Shown here piece after piece: positions 33,990-42,682 of a stretch of 64,000 nucleotides of DNA. Under the pieces are notes generated by a model. It ran no database searches. It was not told where the DNA came from and worked only from the letters and a program-made list of their open reading frames with translations. The translations under genes and the position numbers were made by a program. Location of the stretch: NCBI GenBank assembly GCA_965229635.1, contig OZ245894.1, positions 2,480,001-2,544,000 on the forward strand, given 5' to 3'. The DNA is from BQJU01 sp965229635. GTDB lineage: Bacteria; Bacteroidota; Bacteroidia; Chitinophagales; Saprospiraceae. How positions within the stretch are numbered: the first letter of the stretch is position 1; each line of letters opens with the position of its first letter.

Positions 33990-34502
33990 TTACTTCGCCT
34001 CCAAATCAATTCCGTCATAAAAGCCCATATCCACCGCCTTGCGTGCCTTCACAAAGTAAACGATCTGCCCCACATGGTAGGAAAAGTGCTCCACTACGTG
34101 AATCAGGATGCCAATACCGCTTTCGCGAAATCCCTGCACCTCGTGTTCCGTCAACAAATCGGCAGCAGTCACCTGGTCAAAAACGGCTTCAGTTTCTTTT
34201 TGCAAGGCTTCTACCCGCTGCAATAATTCGATTTTTGTCAGTGGCCCTTGCTCCGAAAATTCCAGACTGCGTGCCCGGGTATCCATTTGTTTGCCCAGTC
34301 CGGTGCCCACCCATTGCTTTACATTGCCGCAAAGGTGCAACACCAAATTGCCCACACTATTGCTCTGTTCATTTGGCCGGTACCAGATTTCCTCCTCACT
34401 CAACTTCTCCAGGCACTGCTTGATCCGCGGAACCCCTTCCCCAAACAACCGCCTGCGGGTTTCCTGTAAAATTAAAGCCAGAAATACGGTGTCATTTTTC
34501 AT
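33990..34502 (-). CDS. DinB-family protein
   Basis: A 170-residue cytoplasmic four-helix-bundle protein of the DinB/YfiT superfamily. The three-histidine metal site is visible: NLVLHLCGN near residue 55 and HVVEHFSYHVGQI near residue 135. Members are often thiol-dependent transferases (bacillithiol or similar) or of unknown role. The start is the ATG at 34500-34502. It is a single gene followed by the terminator shared with the convergent winged-helix gene. Confidence 0.85.
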   Translation of the reverse strand: MKNDTVFLALILQETRRRLFGEGVPRIKQCLEKLSEEEIWYRPNEQSNSVGNLVLHLCGNVKQWVGTGLGKQMDTRARSLEFSEQGPLTKIELLQRVEALQKETEAVFDQVTAADLLTEHEVQGFRESGIGILIHVVEHFSYHVGQIVYFVKARKAVDMGFYDGIDLEAK

Positions 34503-34508
34503 TATTTC

Positions 34509-34593
34509 TTTAGGTATTAGGTTTTTGGCATTAGGATTTAGAAACTTGCAGGATTACTTTAGGTATTAGGTTTTTGGCCTTGGGTTTTAGAAA
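34509..34593. repeat. two imperfect 36-bp direct repeats
   Basis: Units at 34509-34544 and 34558-34593 both begin TTTAGGTATTAGGTTTTTGG and end in TTTAGAAA, differing at a few positions. Confidence 0.6.
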
Positions 34594-34600
34594 TAGTTTC

Positions 34601-34649
34601 CATTAACCATTAACCATTAACCATTAACCATTAACCATTAACCATTAAC
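34601..34649. repeat. heptamer microsatellite, (CATTAAC)7
   Basis: Seven perfect tandem copies of CATTAAC occupy 34601-34649. Such a tract is prone to slippage; it is not inside a gene. Confidence 0.85.
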
Positions 34650-34751
34650 TCGCTCGGGAGATGTTTTTAACATCGACCTTTCAATAACCACCGTGGAGGC
34701 CATTCAAAGGGCATCGCCTATTCGGCGATTTTTATTGGAACCACACTTTAG

Positions 34752-34782
34752 TCCCGCCAAAGGGAAACCCGCAAGGTCGGGA
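34752..34782. repeat. short hairpin repeat, second copy of the TCCCG...CGGGA type
   Basis: TCCCG at 34752 pairs with CGGGA at 34778-34782. The inner bases AAAGGGAAACCCG and AGGTCGGGA resemble the minus strand of 329-358. Confidence 0.4.
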
Positions 34783-34948
34783 GAAGACACAGAAGGTTGA
34801 TTAGAAAAAATCCGTCTTTTTCTCTAATCCCCAAAAATCATGTTAATCGTAAATCATGTCTAATAGAGTCAACATCTAGTCTAGCACTTTTGCGAAAAAC
34901 CGTAAGTTTTTCAATAAAGCATCCTGGCGGTTTTGCCTGCATCTTCCC

Positions 34949-35136
34949 TAAACCGCCTCCCCCGCCTAAACCTCATCGAAAATAAGCATTTGCAAAATGA
35001 CCAGGCGCGCACAAACTCTAAACCCCTACACACTACCCTCTAAACTAAAGCAGAATTCCCTAAATTCAAGAATTTGCAGAATGATCAAGCGAGAACATTC
35101 TCTAAACACTACACTCTACCCTCTAAACTCATTAAG
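34949..35136. repeat. degenerate dispersed repeat block (also at 62890-63330, inverted)
   Basis: It contains ACCGCCTCCCCCGCCTAAAC, several CTCTAAAC and ACACTCTACCC units, and AAAGCAGAATTCCC followed by GAATTTGCAGAA. The reverse complements of these phrases occur at 63061-63153 (TTTAGGCGGGGGAGGCGG, TTCTGCAAATTC, GGGAATTCTGCTTT, GTTTAGAGTGTAG). Confidence 0.55.
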
Positions 35137-35878
35137 TATTCAACGCTCCACACACGCTAATCGTTTGACCGGAGACGTAGCTGGAAAGGTCCGATCCCAG
35201 GAAGATGCACACATCGGCTACTTCTTCGGCTTTACCCAGGCGCTTCATAGGGATGTTGGTCAGGTATGCTTCCTTGGTTTTGTCGTCGAGCTCGTCGGTC
35301 ATATCGGTTTCGATGAAGCCGGGAGCGATGACGTTGCAGCGCACATTACGGGAACCCATTTCCTTGGCAATAGATTTGGAAAAGCCCAGGATTCCTGCTT
35401 TCGAAGCGGCGTAGTTGGCCTGTCCGGCGTTACCGGTGATGCCTACGATGGAGCTGAGATTGATAATGCTGCCGCCGCGGTTTTTCATCATGGGGCGCAT
35501 CACGTGTTTGGTCAGGTTGAAAATGGATTTCAGGTTGGTATGAATCACCTGATCCCACTGCTCTTCGGTCATGCGCAACATCAGGTTGTCGCGGGTGATA
35601 CCGGCATTGTTGACCAGGATGTCAATTTTACCAAAGTCTTTTATGACTTCATTGACCAGCTCTTCGGCTTGTTGGAACGAAGCGGCGTCAGAGCGGTAGG
35701 CCTTGACCGTTACGCCCGCTTTGGCCGCAGTATCCGCTACCTCCTGCGCTTTTGCTTCTGAGGAAAGGTAGGTAAAGGCCACCTGCGCACCTGCTTCCGC
35801 AAATTTTTGTACGATAGCCGCGCCGATTCCTCTTGAGCCCCCGGTAACCAGAGCTACTTTATCTTTTAATAGTTGCAT
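35132..35878 (-). CDS. fabG: 3-oxoacyl-[acyl-carrier-protein] reductase
   Basis: A 248-residue short-chain dehydrogenase/reductase that reduces 3-oxoacyl-ACP with NADPH in fatty acid elongation. I take the ATG at 35876-35878 (MQLLKDKVALVTGG), because a promoter lies just upstream. Seen in order: the cofactor motif TGGSRGIGAA (residues 12-21), NNAG (near 88), the catalytic Ser in NLSSIVG, and Y-x-x-x-K in NYAASKAG (near 152-156); the family C-terminal region IAPGFIETDMTDEL and SDLSSYVSGQTISVCG follow. These match FabG better than other SDRs. It is not in an acp/fabD cluster here. Confidence 0.92.
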   Translation of the reverse strand: MQLLKDKVALVTGGSRGIGAAIVQKFAEAGAQVAFTYLSSEAKAQEVADTAAKAGVTVKAYRSDAASFQQAEELVNEVIKDFGKIDILVNNAGITRDNLMLRMTEEQWDQVIHTNLKSIFNLTKHVMRPMMKNRGGSIINLSSIVGITGNAGQANYAASKAGILGFSKSIAKEMGSRNVRCNVIAPGFIETDMTDELDDKTKEAYLTNIPMKRLGKAEEVADVCIFLGSDLSSYVSGQTISVCGALNT

Positions 35879-35894
35879 AGCACTTTTTTGCCTG

Positions 35895-35923
35895 CGAAGA
35901 TAAAAAAAAACTTTTTCGCCCAA
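35895..35923 (-). promoter_or_regulatory. promoter of fabG
   Basis: On the minus strand TTG (35921-35923), then 18 bases, then TATCTTCG (35895-35902), one mismatch from TAnnTTTG. The element ends 16 bases before the fabG start and supports the chosen ATG. Confidence 0.5.
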
Positions 35924-36076
35924 CCTTTTGGGGGTAGGGTGCTGTCTTTGGTGTAGTAAGTGTTAATGTCACAGAAGTGTCAATAATTTTTTGTTAATGT
36001 TGACCTTTTTATTGGCATCACAGTAATAATCATCTATTTTTAAAGTTAAATATTTAAACTAAAAACGGCTCAGGTT

Positions 36077-37258
36077 ATGAAAATTAGAACCCTACCTTTA
36101 TTCTCTGGTGCGATTCTTCTCCTGGGATTTTCCTTGACATCCTGTCTGAAAGATGATGTTGATATCAAGAAAACACACTATTCCCCGGAAGAATTAACTT
36201 TATTGCAACGCTCACTGGATCTTCCTCAAGAAAGAGATGATTATCAGGTAAAACTTCCTGATCACTTACAAGATTTGGGCATGTCTACGCCTGAAATCAG
36301 TGACTCTCGGGCTACCCTGGGAAGAGTCCTTTTCTACGATACACACCTATCGCGTAATGATGCGGTTTCCTGTGCTTCCTGCCACCATCAGGAATTGGCC
36401 TTCTCCGACAATAAAGCCAAAAGTGAAGGCTTTGACGGCGAGTTGACCTTGCGGAATTCTCTCGCATTGGCGGCTACAGCCAATTTTGAATCTTCCTACG
36501 GCGGCGGTAGCAGCTTCTTTGGACAGCGTTCTTTATTCTTCTGGGATGAGCGCGCACAGTCTATCTCTGAGCAAAGTACCCTCACCATTCAGGACGATAT
36601 CGAAATGGGTATGGATATGGACGATTTGGTGGCCAAATTGTCGGAGGTAGAATACTATCCGGTATTGTTCCGCAAAGCATTTGGTGATGAAGTGATTACC
36701 AAGGAGCGCATTACCCAATCATTGCAGGAATTTTTGAATGCGTTTGTCTCTACCAATAGCCGTTTCGACGATGGTATGGCTCGCCACCGCAATGTTTTTG
36801 CCGATTTCAGCAACTTCAGCCCTCAGGAAAATATGGGTAAGCAATTGTTCCTGAACCATTGCTCCAGCTGTCACAGCACCGATATGTCGAGAGCGGTAGA
36901 GTCTGTGGCCAATAACGGTCTGGATATGGAGTATGATGATCCTGGTGTTGCCGGTATCACTTACAACCAATGGGACGAAGGTCGTTTTAAAGTGCCTTTC
37001 CTGAGAAATATTGCCCTGACCGGGCCTTATATGCATGACGGTCGCTTTGAGACTTTGGAGGAAGTGGTGGAGCACTACAATTCCGGTATCCAAAACCACC
37101 CAAACCTCGACTTCCGTCTGAAAGATCCTAACGGCGCCAATCAGCCCAAGCGTCTGAATCTGACCGGTGAAGAAAAAGCTGCCATGGTGGCCTTCCTGCG
37201 CACCCTGACCGATCAGGCTTTCGCCGAAGATGCGCGTTTTGCCGATCCGTTTAAATAG
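36077..37258 (+). CDS. di-haem cytochrome c peroxidase (CcpA/MauG family) lipoprotein
   Basis: A 393-residue envelope protein. The signal ends in a lipobox (LTSC), so it is probably a lipoprotein. Two c-type haem sites are present: CASCH near residue 99 (the N-terminal high-potential/peroxidatic side, followed by HQELAFSD) and CSSCH near residue 264. PYMHDGRFETLEEVVEHYN near residue 320 is the family region supplying a distal ligand. It reduces H2O2 to water in the periplasm with electrons from a small cytochrome. The gene is alone, followed by its own terminator. Confidence 0.93.
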   Translation: MKIRTLPLFSGAILLLGFSLTSCLKDDVDIKKTHYSPEELTLLQRSLDLPQERDDYQVKLPDHLQDLGMSTPEISDSRATLGRVLFYDTHLSRNDAVSCASCHHQELAFSDNKAKSEGFDGELTLRNSLALAATANFESSYGGGSSFFGQRSLFFWDERAQSISEQSTLTIQDDIEMGMDMDDLVAKLSEVEYYPVLFRKAFGDEVITKERITQSLQEFLNAFVSTNSRFDDGMARHRNVFADFSNFSPQENMGKQLFLNHCSSCHSTDMSRAVESVANNGLDMEYDDPGVAGITYNQWDEGRFKVPFLRNIALTGPYMHDGRFETLEEVVEHYNSGIQNHPNLDFRLKDPNGANQPKRLNLTGEEKAAMVAFLRTLTDQAFAEDARFADPFK

Positions 37259-37278
37259 ACATTATTTAACTGTCAAAG

Positions 37279-37317
37279 AAAAAGCCGATCTTGTTACTGA
37301 GGTCGGCTTTTTTGTTT
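37279..37317. terminator. terminator after the cytochrome c peroxidase gene
   Basis: AAAGCCGA (37281-37288) pairs with TCGGCTTT (37303-37310), followed by a long T-run. It ends just before the stop of the convergent helical-repeat gene at 37321. Confidence 0.75.
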
Positions 37318-37320
37318 TAA

Positions 37321-38799
37321 TTAGTCGAGCATAGCTAAAACCATTTCCCAAAGCACTTCATAGGGTACTACCTCCAGTTCCCCCGGTTGCTGCGCCACAT
37401 CGATAGGCACGGACTCCAGTTGCTGTAAATATGGCTCCACCCGGCGACTGACCGCAATGCGATTAAAGTGTCCTGACTCCAACTGGATCAGCATTTTGAT
37501 AAAACAACTACTGCGAAACGTATTGTCGGTATTGAGATGGCGGCGCGTGTATTGCTTCAAGGCGTCAATGCGGTCAATGATGGCCGGCTTTTTACCTTGT
37601 GACAGAAAGATCAGGACTTGTAAGATGAGGATGGAAATGTTATTGCCCCTTTTATCCTTGGAGTAGATGGGCACATCATTCAAAAACTTACCCAGCTTGA
37701 AACGACTCTTTTGTTCGAGAGCCAGTTGTTTTTTGAAAAAGTAGATATAGGCCTCGATGATACGCCATTGTTGTACAATGTTGTCTGGTACATTATCAAA
37801 ATAAGATTTTGCGGATTCAAAAGCATCAAAAGTGATCTCATAGTTTTTGGAGTGAAACCCCAGCAGGGCGCGGTAGATTTGCATCACGTGCCAGTTGTAG
37901 GAACCGGAGGGGGTTAGTTCGGCACAATTTTCTAAAGCCTCTTGTGCGTTTGAGAATTGCTGTAAGTTTATACTTGATGATACCTTTTTAATGTAGAAGC
38001 TAAAATAAACAGGGTAGGGTAGAGGACGGTTGAGGCTCTTGAAGTACTCTATGGCTTTTTCACAAACTACAATCAACTCTTTATAATTGTTCAAAAATTG
38101 ATGTCTTGAAGCCAGAATATTGAAGTAGACCAGGTTGAATCGATAGGTGTTAACAGATTTTCTTAGGTTTTCCAATTCTTCCGCGAATTGAATAGATTTA
38201 TGGGCAATCTCCTTTTTCGTATGACGCGAATTAGAAAAATAAAAGAAGACCTCAGTATAATATTTGTAGGCTAGGTGCTCTGCATGAAGCACCTCAAGGT
38301 ATTTTGTAGCCAATTTTCGATACTTGTGGAATAACTTACGGTCCCCAATGATTGCCCCATAGTAGATCATTAATTCATTTGCTAGCGAAAAGCAAACTTC
38401 GATAAACTCAAATTTAGCAGCTTGGGATAAAGTTTTTTCAGCGAGTTTAACACCGATATTTTTGAATCCTAGAGCCATTAGCGTTTTAGCTATCGCATAC
38501 CGCTTGTAGCAGTGATTGTGACCACGTTGAACTTTAGTTTTTCCTAAATCAATTAAAAGTAGAAAATCCAGTAATCGATTGGTTAATCGATGTTTTAGGT
38601 GATTTAGATACTTACCACCATGTTCCTTATTTGGGAAAATTTTTTGCTTCAGCCTTTCAGCGTCATTCGTTCTGGTAATGAGTAAGTCTTGGTACAAATT
38701 TCCCAATTGATTGTCCCTGTTTTCTAGCGCCTGTAGTTGCTTTATTATATCCTTGCGATGGGGCTCTACCAAATCTGTTAACTCTCTGATGGTTTTCAT
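37321..38799 (-). CDS. large cytoplasmic helical-repeat protein (family member 2)
   Basis: I take the ATG at 38797-38799 (MKTIRELTD); a TTG two codons earlier is unlikely. The 492-residue product is all helical, without signal or membrane segments, and ends with YEVLWEMVLAMLD. N-terminal residues 1-95 share the pattern of family member 1 (short helix, N-rich turn, then basic amphipathic helix GKYLNHLKHRLTNRLLDFLL). The middle carries TPR-like helix pairs (YTEVFFYFSNSRHTKKEIAH, NAQEALENCAELTPSGSYNW). No catalytic motif is visible. The role is unknown; protein-protein scaffolding is inferred. It converges with the cytochrome c peroxidase gene. Confidence 0.72.
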   Translation of the reverse strand: MKTIRELTDLVEPHRKDIIKQLQALENRDNQLGNLYQDLLITRTNDAERLKQKIFPNKEHGGKYLNHLKHRLTNRLLDFLLLIDLGKTKVQRGHNHCYKRYAIAKTLMALGFKNIGVKLAEKTLSQAAKFEFIEVCFSLANELMIYYGAIIGDRKLFHKYRKLATKYLEVLHAEHLAYKYYTEVFFYFSNSRHTKKEIAHKSIQFAEELENLRKSVNTYRFNLVYFNILASRHQFLNNYKELIVVCEKAIEYFKSLNRPLPYPVYFSFYIKKVSSSINLQQFSNAQEALENCAELTPSGSYNWHVMQIYRALLGFHSKNYEITFDAFESAKSYFDNVPDNIVQQWRIIEAYIYFFKKQLALEQKSRFKLGKFLNDVPIYSKDKRGNNISILILQVLIFLSQGKKPAIIDRIDALKQYTRRHLNTDNTFRSSCFIKMLIQLESGHFNRIAVSRRVEPYLQQLESVPIDVAQQPGELEVVPYEVLWEMVLAMLD

Positions 38800-38983
38800 T
38801 TTCAACTATTTTCTCATTGTGTTAATTGTAAAAAACTGACAATTAGATTTTTATGATAAAAATAAGAAATAAAAACCAACAATAGAAGCCTGAATTTGGA
38901 AGATGTTTGTCCTACGAGTACCTATGGTTCTGTGGTAGGTTTGTCATGACAACACACAGCACTTAAAACAAACATTTTCAATT

Positions 38984-39073
38984 ATGAGCGCACTGGAATT
39001 GATGATTCTGCTTCTCATGGGAGCAAATCAAACGGAAAATGATGTCGTTAATGACGATATCACGGTTATGTAG
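38984..39073 (+). CDS. mini-ORF of 29 codons with a hydrophobic N terminus
   Basis: It starts MSALELMILLLMGANQTEND and ends in DDITVM with a TAG stop. The first 13 residues are strongly hydrophobic; the rest is acidic. A possible -7 element, TAGGTTTG, lies at 38936-38943, about 40 bases upstream, though no TTG is at the right distance. It is immediately upstream of two stem-loops. It could be a leader or small membrane peptide, or chance. Confidence 0.3.
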   Translation: MSALELMILLLMGANQTENDVVNDDITVM

Positions 39074-39125
39074 CATCAAGCTTATGGCTTGAGGCGGAAT
39101 CTTGAAAAGAGGAAAGCTAAAAAAC

Positions 39126-39190
39126 GGAGACGCTCGCTGGAATTCAACTATGGTCAGTAAAAAAAATTAAAATTATTCCGGAGCGTCTCC
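39126..39190. repeat. imperfect palindrome, 10-bp perfect outer arms
   Basis: GGAGACGCTC (39126-39135) is the exact reverse complement of GAGCGTCTCC (39181-39190). Inside, GGAATT (39139-39144) can pair with AATTATTCC (39171-39179) with a bulge. No T-run follows. It looks like a small mobile element or RNA fold. Confidence 0.45.
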
Positions 39191-39280
39191 AAAATTCTAT
39201 TTCATTAATAGATGCACAAGATAGTAAAGTTCCTCCTTTCTAAAACTAATTCTAATGCGAATAGCATTGGATGAAGTAAT

Positions 39281-39339
39281 TATACCCGACGTTAAATGGT
39301 TTGGGGAAACGATAACCTAAGACCATTTAAGTCGGTATA
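39281..39339. repeat. long hairpin upstream of the flavoprotein gene
   Basis: TTAAATGGT (39292-39300) pairs with ACCATTTAA (39322-39330), and CCGAC (39286-39290) with GTCGG (39331-39335), then TATA with TATA. About 18 pairs form with one bulged G and one mismatch, around a 21-base loop. No T-run follows. Confidence 0.5.
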
Positions 39340-39528
39340 TGCCTATCAAAAGTTTTTGTGATGATGATCAATTTCCCAAAATACTTTTGCTAGCGCATAC
39401 ATGTCTCTGGTACTAACAATGGTGCCTTGCAAATTCAATTGGTGGCTTGTGTTCCACTTCCCCCCTTTCTCAGGATCACTGGCTGCCAATTGTCTTTCGC
39501 TTTCCGGCTTATTTACTACTTTCGTAGC

Positions 39529-40773
39529 ATGAAGCATACCTCTGAGATCTGTATCGTCGGGGCAGGACCGGCGGGAGCAGCCACCGCGCTGAAGCTGAGC
39601 TACATGAATATTCCCTGTATCCTCATCGATAAAGCAATCTTTCCCCGGGACAAAGTGTGTGGCGATGCCATCAGTGGCAAGGTGACCACCCTCTTTAATC
39701 GCCTGGATCCGGAAATTCTCAATCGCTTTAATGCCGAGCCCCTTCAAACCGGTATTTGGGGCATTCGTTTCATCACACCCAATGGCAAAGCACTGGACAT
39801 TCCCTTTCCCGTCAAGGAGGAAACCAATGGCCGGGCACCGGGATACATTTCCAAACGTATGGATTTTGATAACTTCCTGATTACGGAGGTGAAACGACGG
39901 GAAAATATTACCTTTTACGAAGGCGTGGACATCACTTCTTATGAACGATCAGAACGAGGATGGTGTGTAGAGAGTAAGGATGGAGAACTGAGCGTCGATG
40001 CCAAAATACTGATTGTTGCCAATGGAGCGCATTCGGCATTTAGCCGAAAGGTTGCCGGACTGCCCAAAGAAAACAAACACCATGCCGGAGCCATCCGGGC
40101 TTATTATAAAAATGTGACCGGTTTTGAAAAGCAGGACTTCATTGAGCTGCACTTTCTTAAGGACCTGACACCGGGCTATTTCTGGATTTTTCCCCTGCCT
40201 AATGGTCAGGCTAATGTGGGGCTGGGTATGCGGAGCGATTTTATCAGCAACCGGAAATTTAATCTAAAAAAAGCGTTCTTCGATATCCTGGAATCTCATC
40301 CGGAATTCAAAGAACGCTTTGCGGGGGCGGAACTATTGGGCACGGTGGAAGGCTATGGCCTGCCGCTTGGCTCCAAAACCCGCCCGATTTCGGGTGATCA
40401 CTATATGCTCATTGGCGATGCTGGCCACCTCATCGATCCGCTTACGGGCGAGGGAATCGGCAATGGCATCTACAGCGGCTTTATCGCTGCTGAGCAGGCT
40501 GAGCAATGCCTGGCTCAAAATGATTTTTCGGCGTCCTTTCTCAAAGCCTACGATGTACGCGTAGCGCGGGTATTGGGCAAGGAAATGAAACTCAGCTATC
40601 AACTCCAGCAAATTATGCGCTACGTACCACTGGTCAATTTCCTGTCCACCATCTTTGTGGGCAACCAGAAGTTTCTGAAAATCCTATCCAGTATGTACAC
40701 CGATTTCCAACTACGCGAACAATTGGTCAAACCCTGGTTTTGGTTCAAAATGTGGTTTGGTACGAAAAGGTGA
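39529..40773 (+). CDS. geranylgeranyl-reductase-like FAD-dependent oxidoreductase
   Basis: I take the ATG at 39529 (MKHTSEICIVGAGPAGAA); the longer upstream frame is not protein-like. The 414-residue flavoprotein has the FAD dinucleotide fold VGAGPAGAATALKLS at residues 8-22, a central PLPNGQANVGLGM segment near residue 225, and the second FAD motif IGDAGHLIDPLTGEGIGNG near residue 295, which is the geranylgeranyl reductase/halogenase-like signature. The last 60 residues are hydrophobic and basic (VPLVNFLSTIFVGNQKFLK), consistent with membrane association. It probably reduces isoprenoid double bonds or a related lipid; the substrate is unproven. A TACTTTCG element ends only four bases before the ATG, suggesting a leaderless or near-leaderless transcript. 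Confidence 0.87.
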   Translation: MKHTSEICIVGAGPAGAATALKLSYMNIPCILIDKAIFPRDKVCGDAISGKVTTLFNRLDPEILNRFNAEPLQTGIWGIRFITPNGKALDIPFPVKEETNGRAPGYISKRMDFDNFLITEVKRRENITFYEGVDITSYERSERGWCVESKDGELSVDAKILIVANGAHSAFSRKVAGLPKENKHHAGAIRAYYKNVTGFEKQDFIELHFLKDLTPGYFWIFPLPNGQANVGLGMRSDFISNRKFNLKKAFFDILESHPEFKERFAGAELLGTVEGYGLPLGSKTRPISGDHYMLIGDAGHLIDPLTGEGIGNGIYSGFIAAEQAEQCLAQNDFSASFLKAYDVRVARVLGKEMKLSYQLQQIMRYVPLVNFLSTIFVGNQKFLKILSSMYTDFQLREQLVKPWFWFKMWFGTKR

Positions 40774-40839
40774 TGCTTGGAAGAAATGATGTTTTCTATT
40801 TAGGCAAACCTCAACAATTCACGCGTTCCTTCCACTCCA

Positions 40840-42156
40840 CTAATTCCCCAACCTGATCTTTCCGTCGTACGACTTGATCCGCACCAACGCTGCATCTTCT
40901 GCCGCACCTTTGGTGCTACCCTGTAACTCGATGCGGTCATTCTTTTCCCGGAGAATCCGGATATCCAAATTGTTTTCGTCGTACTGTAGCTTGCCGTAGG
41001 TCATATTGGCATCCAGTCGGTAGGCCACCTTGCTGCCCAGAGGAATGTAGAGGTCTGTATATTTGCCTTCGAAGGTGATTTCTTTTAGCGGGCCGGTAAA
41101 CTGATTCACCTGCACATCGTCGTCGTAGCTGATCAGGGAGAGGCCCTCCCCAAGGGTATTGATGCGGTACTGGGTGTATTTGGAATTGGAGCCCAAAAAT
41201 CCAAGTTGATCAATTTCCACTTCATCATCGTAGGAAGATTCAAAATCCAGCTTTTTCAGCGATTTGATCTTGAATTTGGTGTATTTACTCTTGAGCTTGA
41301 TTTCCTGGCCGCCTTCAGTGACAATATCGGCATCATAGAGATCCATGATTGCTGATTCAAACCTGCCAAGCTGATAATCGGAATATTTATCGACCAGGGT
41401 CAGATTGCCACGCACCAGGCCTAGTTGTACTTTTGTGTCATAGGTTTCAAGGCGCAGGTTTTTAGAACTGCCCAAAGTAAAACGACCATATTTGACTTCC
41501 ATGTTGATGTTCTCCCCATTGCCAAATTCAATGTTGCTATCGTATAACTCAATATCAGCATCACTGAAATTGCCGACTTCCCCTTTGCTATATTTCGATT
41601 TCAGGTTGAGCTTGCCCTGAATGTCCTTGGCGGTAATGCGGCCGCTGTAAATCTCTACATTCAGACTGCCTTTCACACTTTGCTCAATATTGATCTCGTC
41701 GTATTTGTTTTTGAGCGACAGCTCCTGCACCTGTGGCACCCGTAGTACCATACTGATAGTCAGGTCGCTTAGTTTCTTGACTTTTGTTCCATCCCGAAAT
41801 TTCAGCGTGGTCACGCCATTGCTGGTATTCCAGTTTTCTACCTGAAAGTCGGTGGACAGGTTGAGTTCGTCGGAAAGCTCCGTGATCGCCACGTTAAAAT
41901 GATCGAACACGGCCTGGGCGTCTTCTTCACTAGCGGCCTCGAAGGAGATGGTGGCATCAAAGTGTATTTTACCATCATCCGATTGAGTGACCCGCAGTGG
42001 TCCATTTTGATGAGTTAGCCGGACAATTTTTTTGGCGTCAAAAGTTTTGCTGATTGTTTTAGTCTTTGCATCACTGGCGTGCAGTGGCAGGGTAGCGGCA
42101 CCAAGCAGCGCCAGAATCAAAAAATTATAGATGCAATTGAGATTCCCTCTTTTCAT
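40840..42156 (-). CDS. secreted DUF4097-like beta-strand repeat protein
   Basis: I take the ATG at 42154-42156 (MKRGNLNCIYNFLILALLG), which overlaps the upstream gene by 32 bases; a TTG six codons earlier is less likely. The 438-residue product has a signal peptide ending near LPLHAS. The mature part is a long run of short beta strands in which KYS/KYT-type and SYD/LYD-type strands alternate (LNLKSKYSKGEVGNFSDADI, ELYDSNIEFG, DKYSDYQLGRF), the pattern of DUF4097 (putative adhesin, beta-helix-like) proteins. Last gene of the ECF sigma operon, so it is probably a target or partner of the envelope response. Molecular function unknown. Confidence 0.82.
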   Translation of the reverse strand: MKRGNLNCIYNFLILALLGAATLPLHASDAKTKTISKTFDAKKIVRLTHQNGPLRVTQSDDGKIHFDATISFEAASEEDAQAVFDHFNVAITELSDELNLSTDFQVENWNTSNGVTTLKFRDGTKVKKLSDLTISMVLRVPQVQELSLKNKYDEINIEQSVKGSLNVEIYSGRITAKDIQGKLNLKSKYSKGEVGNFSDADIELYDSNIEFGNGENINMEVKYGRFTLGSSKNLRLETYDTKVQLGLVRGNLTLVDKYSDYQLGRFESAIMDLYDADIVTEGGQEIKLKSKYTKFKIKSLKKLDFESSYDDEVEIDQLGFLGSNSKYTQYRINTLGEGLSLISYDDDVQVNQFTGPLKEITFEGKYTDLYIPLGSKVAYRLDANMTYGKLQYDENNLDIRILREKNDRIELQGSTKGAAEDAALVRIKSYDGKIRLGN

Positions 42157-42682
42157 GATTTTTTTGTTTTTCAATTTCCATTGATAATCTTTCCAGAATG
42201 CGAATTTTTCGTTCGTAATAACGCAACAGGGTTTCTACCAAACGGTCGTTGTTGACATATTGTGGCACATCGGCCAGGGACTCGCGGTGGAGTTTGTCCA
42301 GTTGATCCAGCTCGGCCAGAATTTCGCGATAGGCCAGCTTGTCTTCCGGCGTTAGTTCCAGGTCGGCCTCCTTCTGAGCAATCATTTGGCGATAAGCCTG
42401 CTCCTGCTGGGCCAGTTCGGGATAGTAGCTGGCCAGATCAACGGACTGTACTTCGCCGCCCGATGTCTGCCAATACAATCCAATGCCCAGGCTCACCAGC
42501 AAAGCCAGGCTGGCCGCAATTGACCATTTCCAGAATTTACCCACCTGCAGATGCCATCCACTGTTGGGCTTTTCAGACTGCTTCTTATGCTGAATACCCT
42601 GCCAGATTCGGTCAACCTGTGGCGATTCTACCCGATCCAGGGCATCCCGCTGCTCCAGAATGTACTTTTCTAATTCGGTCAT
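42125..42682 (-). CDS. membrane anti-sigma-factor-like protein
   Basis: A 185-residue protein with one transmembrane helix at about residues 53-71 (WSIAASLALLVSLGIGLYW). The N-terminal cytoplasmic part begins MTELEKYILEQRDALDRVES and the C-terminal part is a long, charged helical domain (AQQEQAYRQMIAQKEADLEL). It overlaps the sigma factor gene by four bases and lies directly downstream of it, the standard position for an anti-sigma factor. No classical zinc anti-sigma HxxxCxxC motif is present, so the assignment rests on context and topology. It overlaps the DUF4097 gene at its other end. Confidence 0.75.
   Translation of the reverse strand: MTELEKYILEQRDALDRVESPQVDRIWQGIQHKKQSEKPNSGWHLQVGKFWKWSIAASLALLVSLGIGLYWQTSGGEVQSVDLASYYPELAQQEQAYRQMIAQKEADLELTPEDKLAYREILAELDQLDKLHRESLADVPQYVNNDRLVETLLRYYERKIRILERLSMEIEKQKNHEKRESQLHL

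Larger units (their letters stand above)
34503..35131. other. repeat-rich intergenic region
   Basis: About 630 bases upstream of the DinB gene and downstream of fabG with no credible gene. It contains, in order, two imperfect 36-bp direct repeats (34509-34544 and 34558-34593), seven CATTAAC units, a TCCCG...CGGGA hairpin (34752-34782), and a degenerate repeat block (34949-35136). All are listed separately. It looks like an accretion of small intergenic elements. Confidence 0.55.
38800..39528. other. intergenic region with a mini-ORF and two large hairpins
   Basis: About 730 bases between divergent genes. It contains a 29-codon ORF (38984-39073), a stem-loop at 39126-39190 and another at 39281-39339, listed separately. 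No larger gene is credible on either strand. Confidence 0.5.

Noticed and set aside
34601..34649. Tandem repeat as a possible CRISPR array
   Set aside because: The seven units are contiguous 7-mers without spacers, and no cas gene is present.
34997..35761. 254-codon plus-strand frame opposite fabG
   Set aside because: It is antisense to a gene with all FabG motifs; its own sequence has no recognisable protein character.
39346..39747. 133-codon minus-strand frame over the start of the flavoprotein gene
   Set aside because: It overlaps the FAD motif-coding sequence on the other strand, which is certain.
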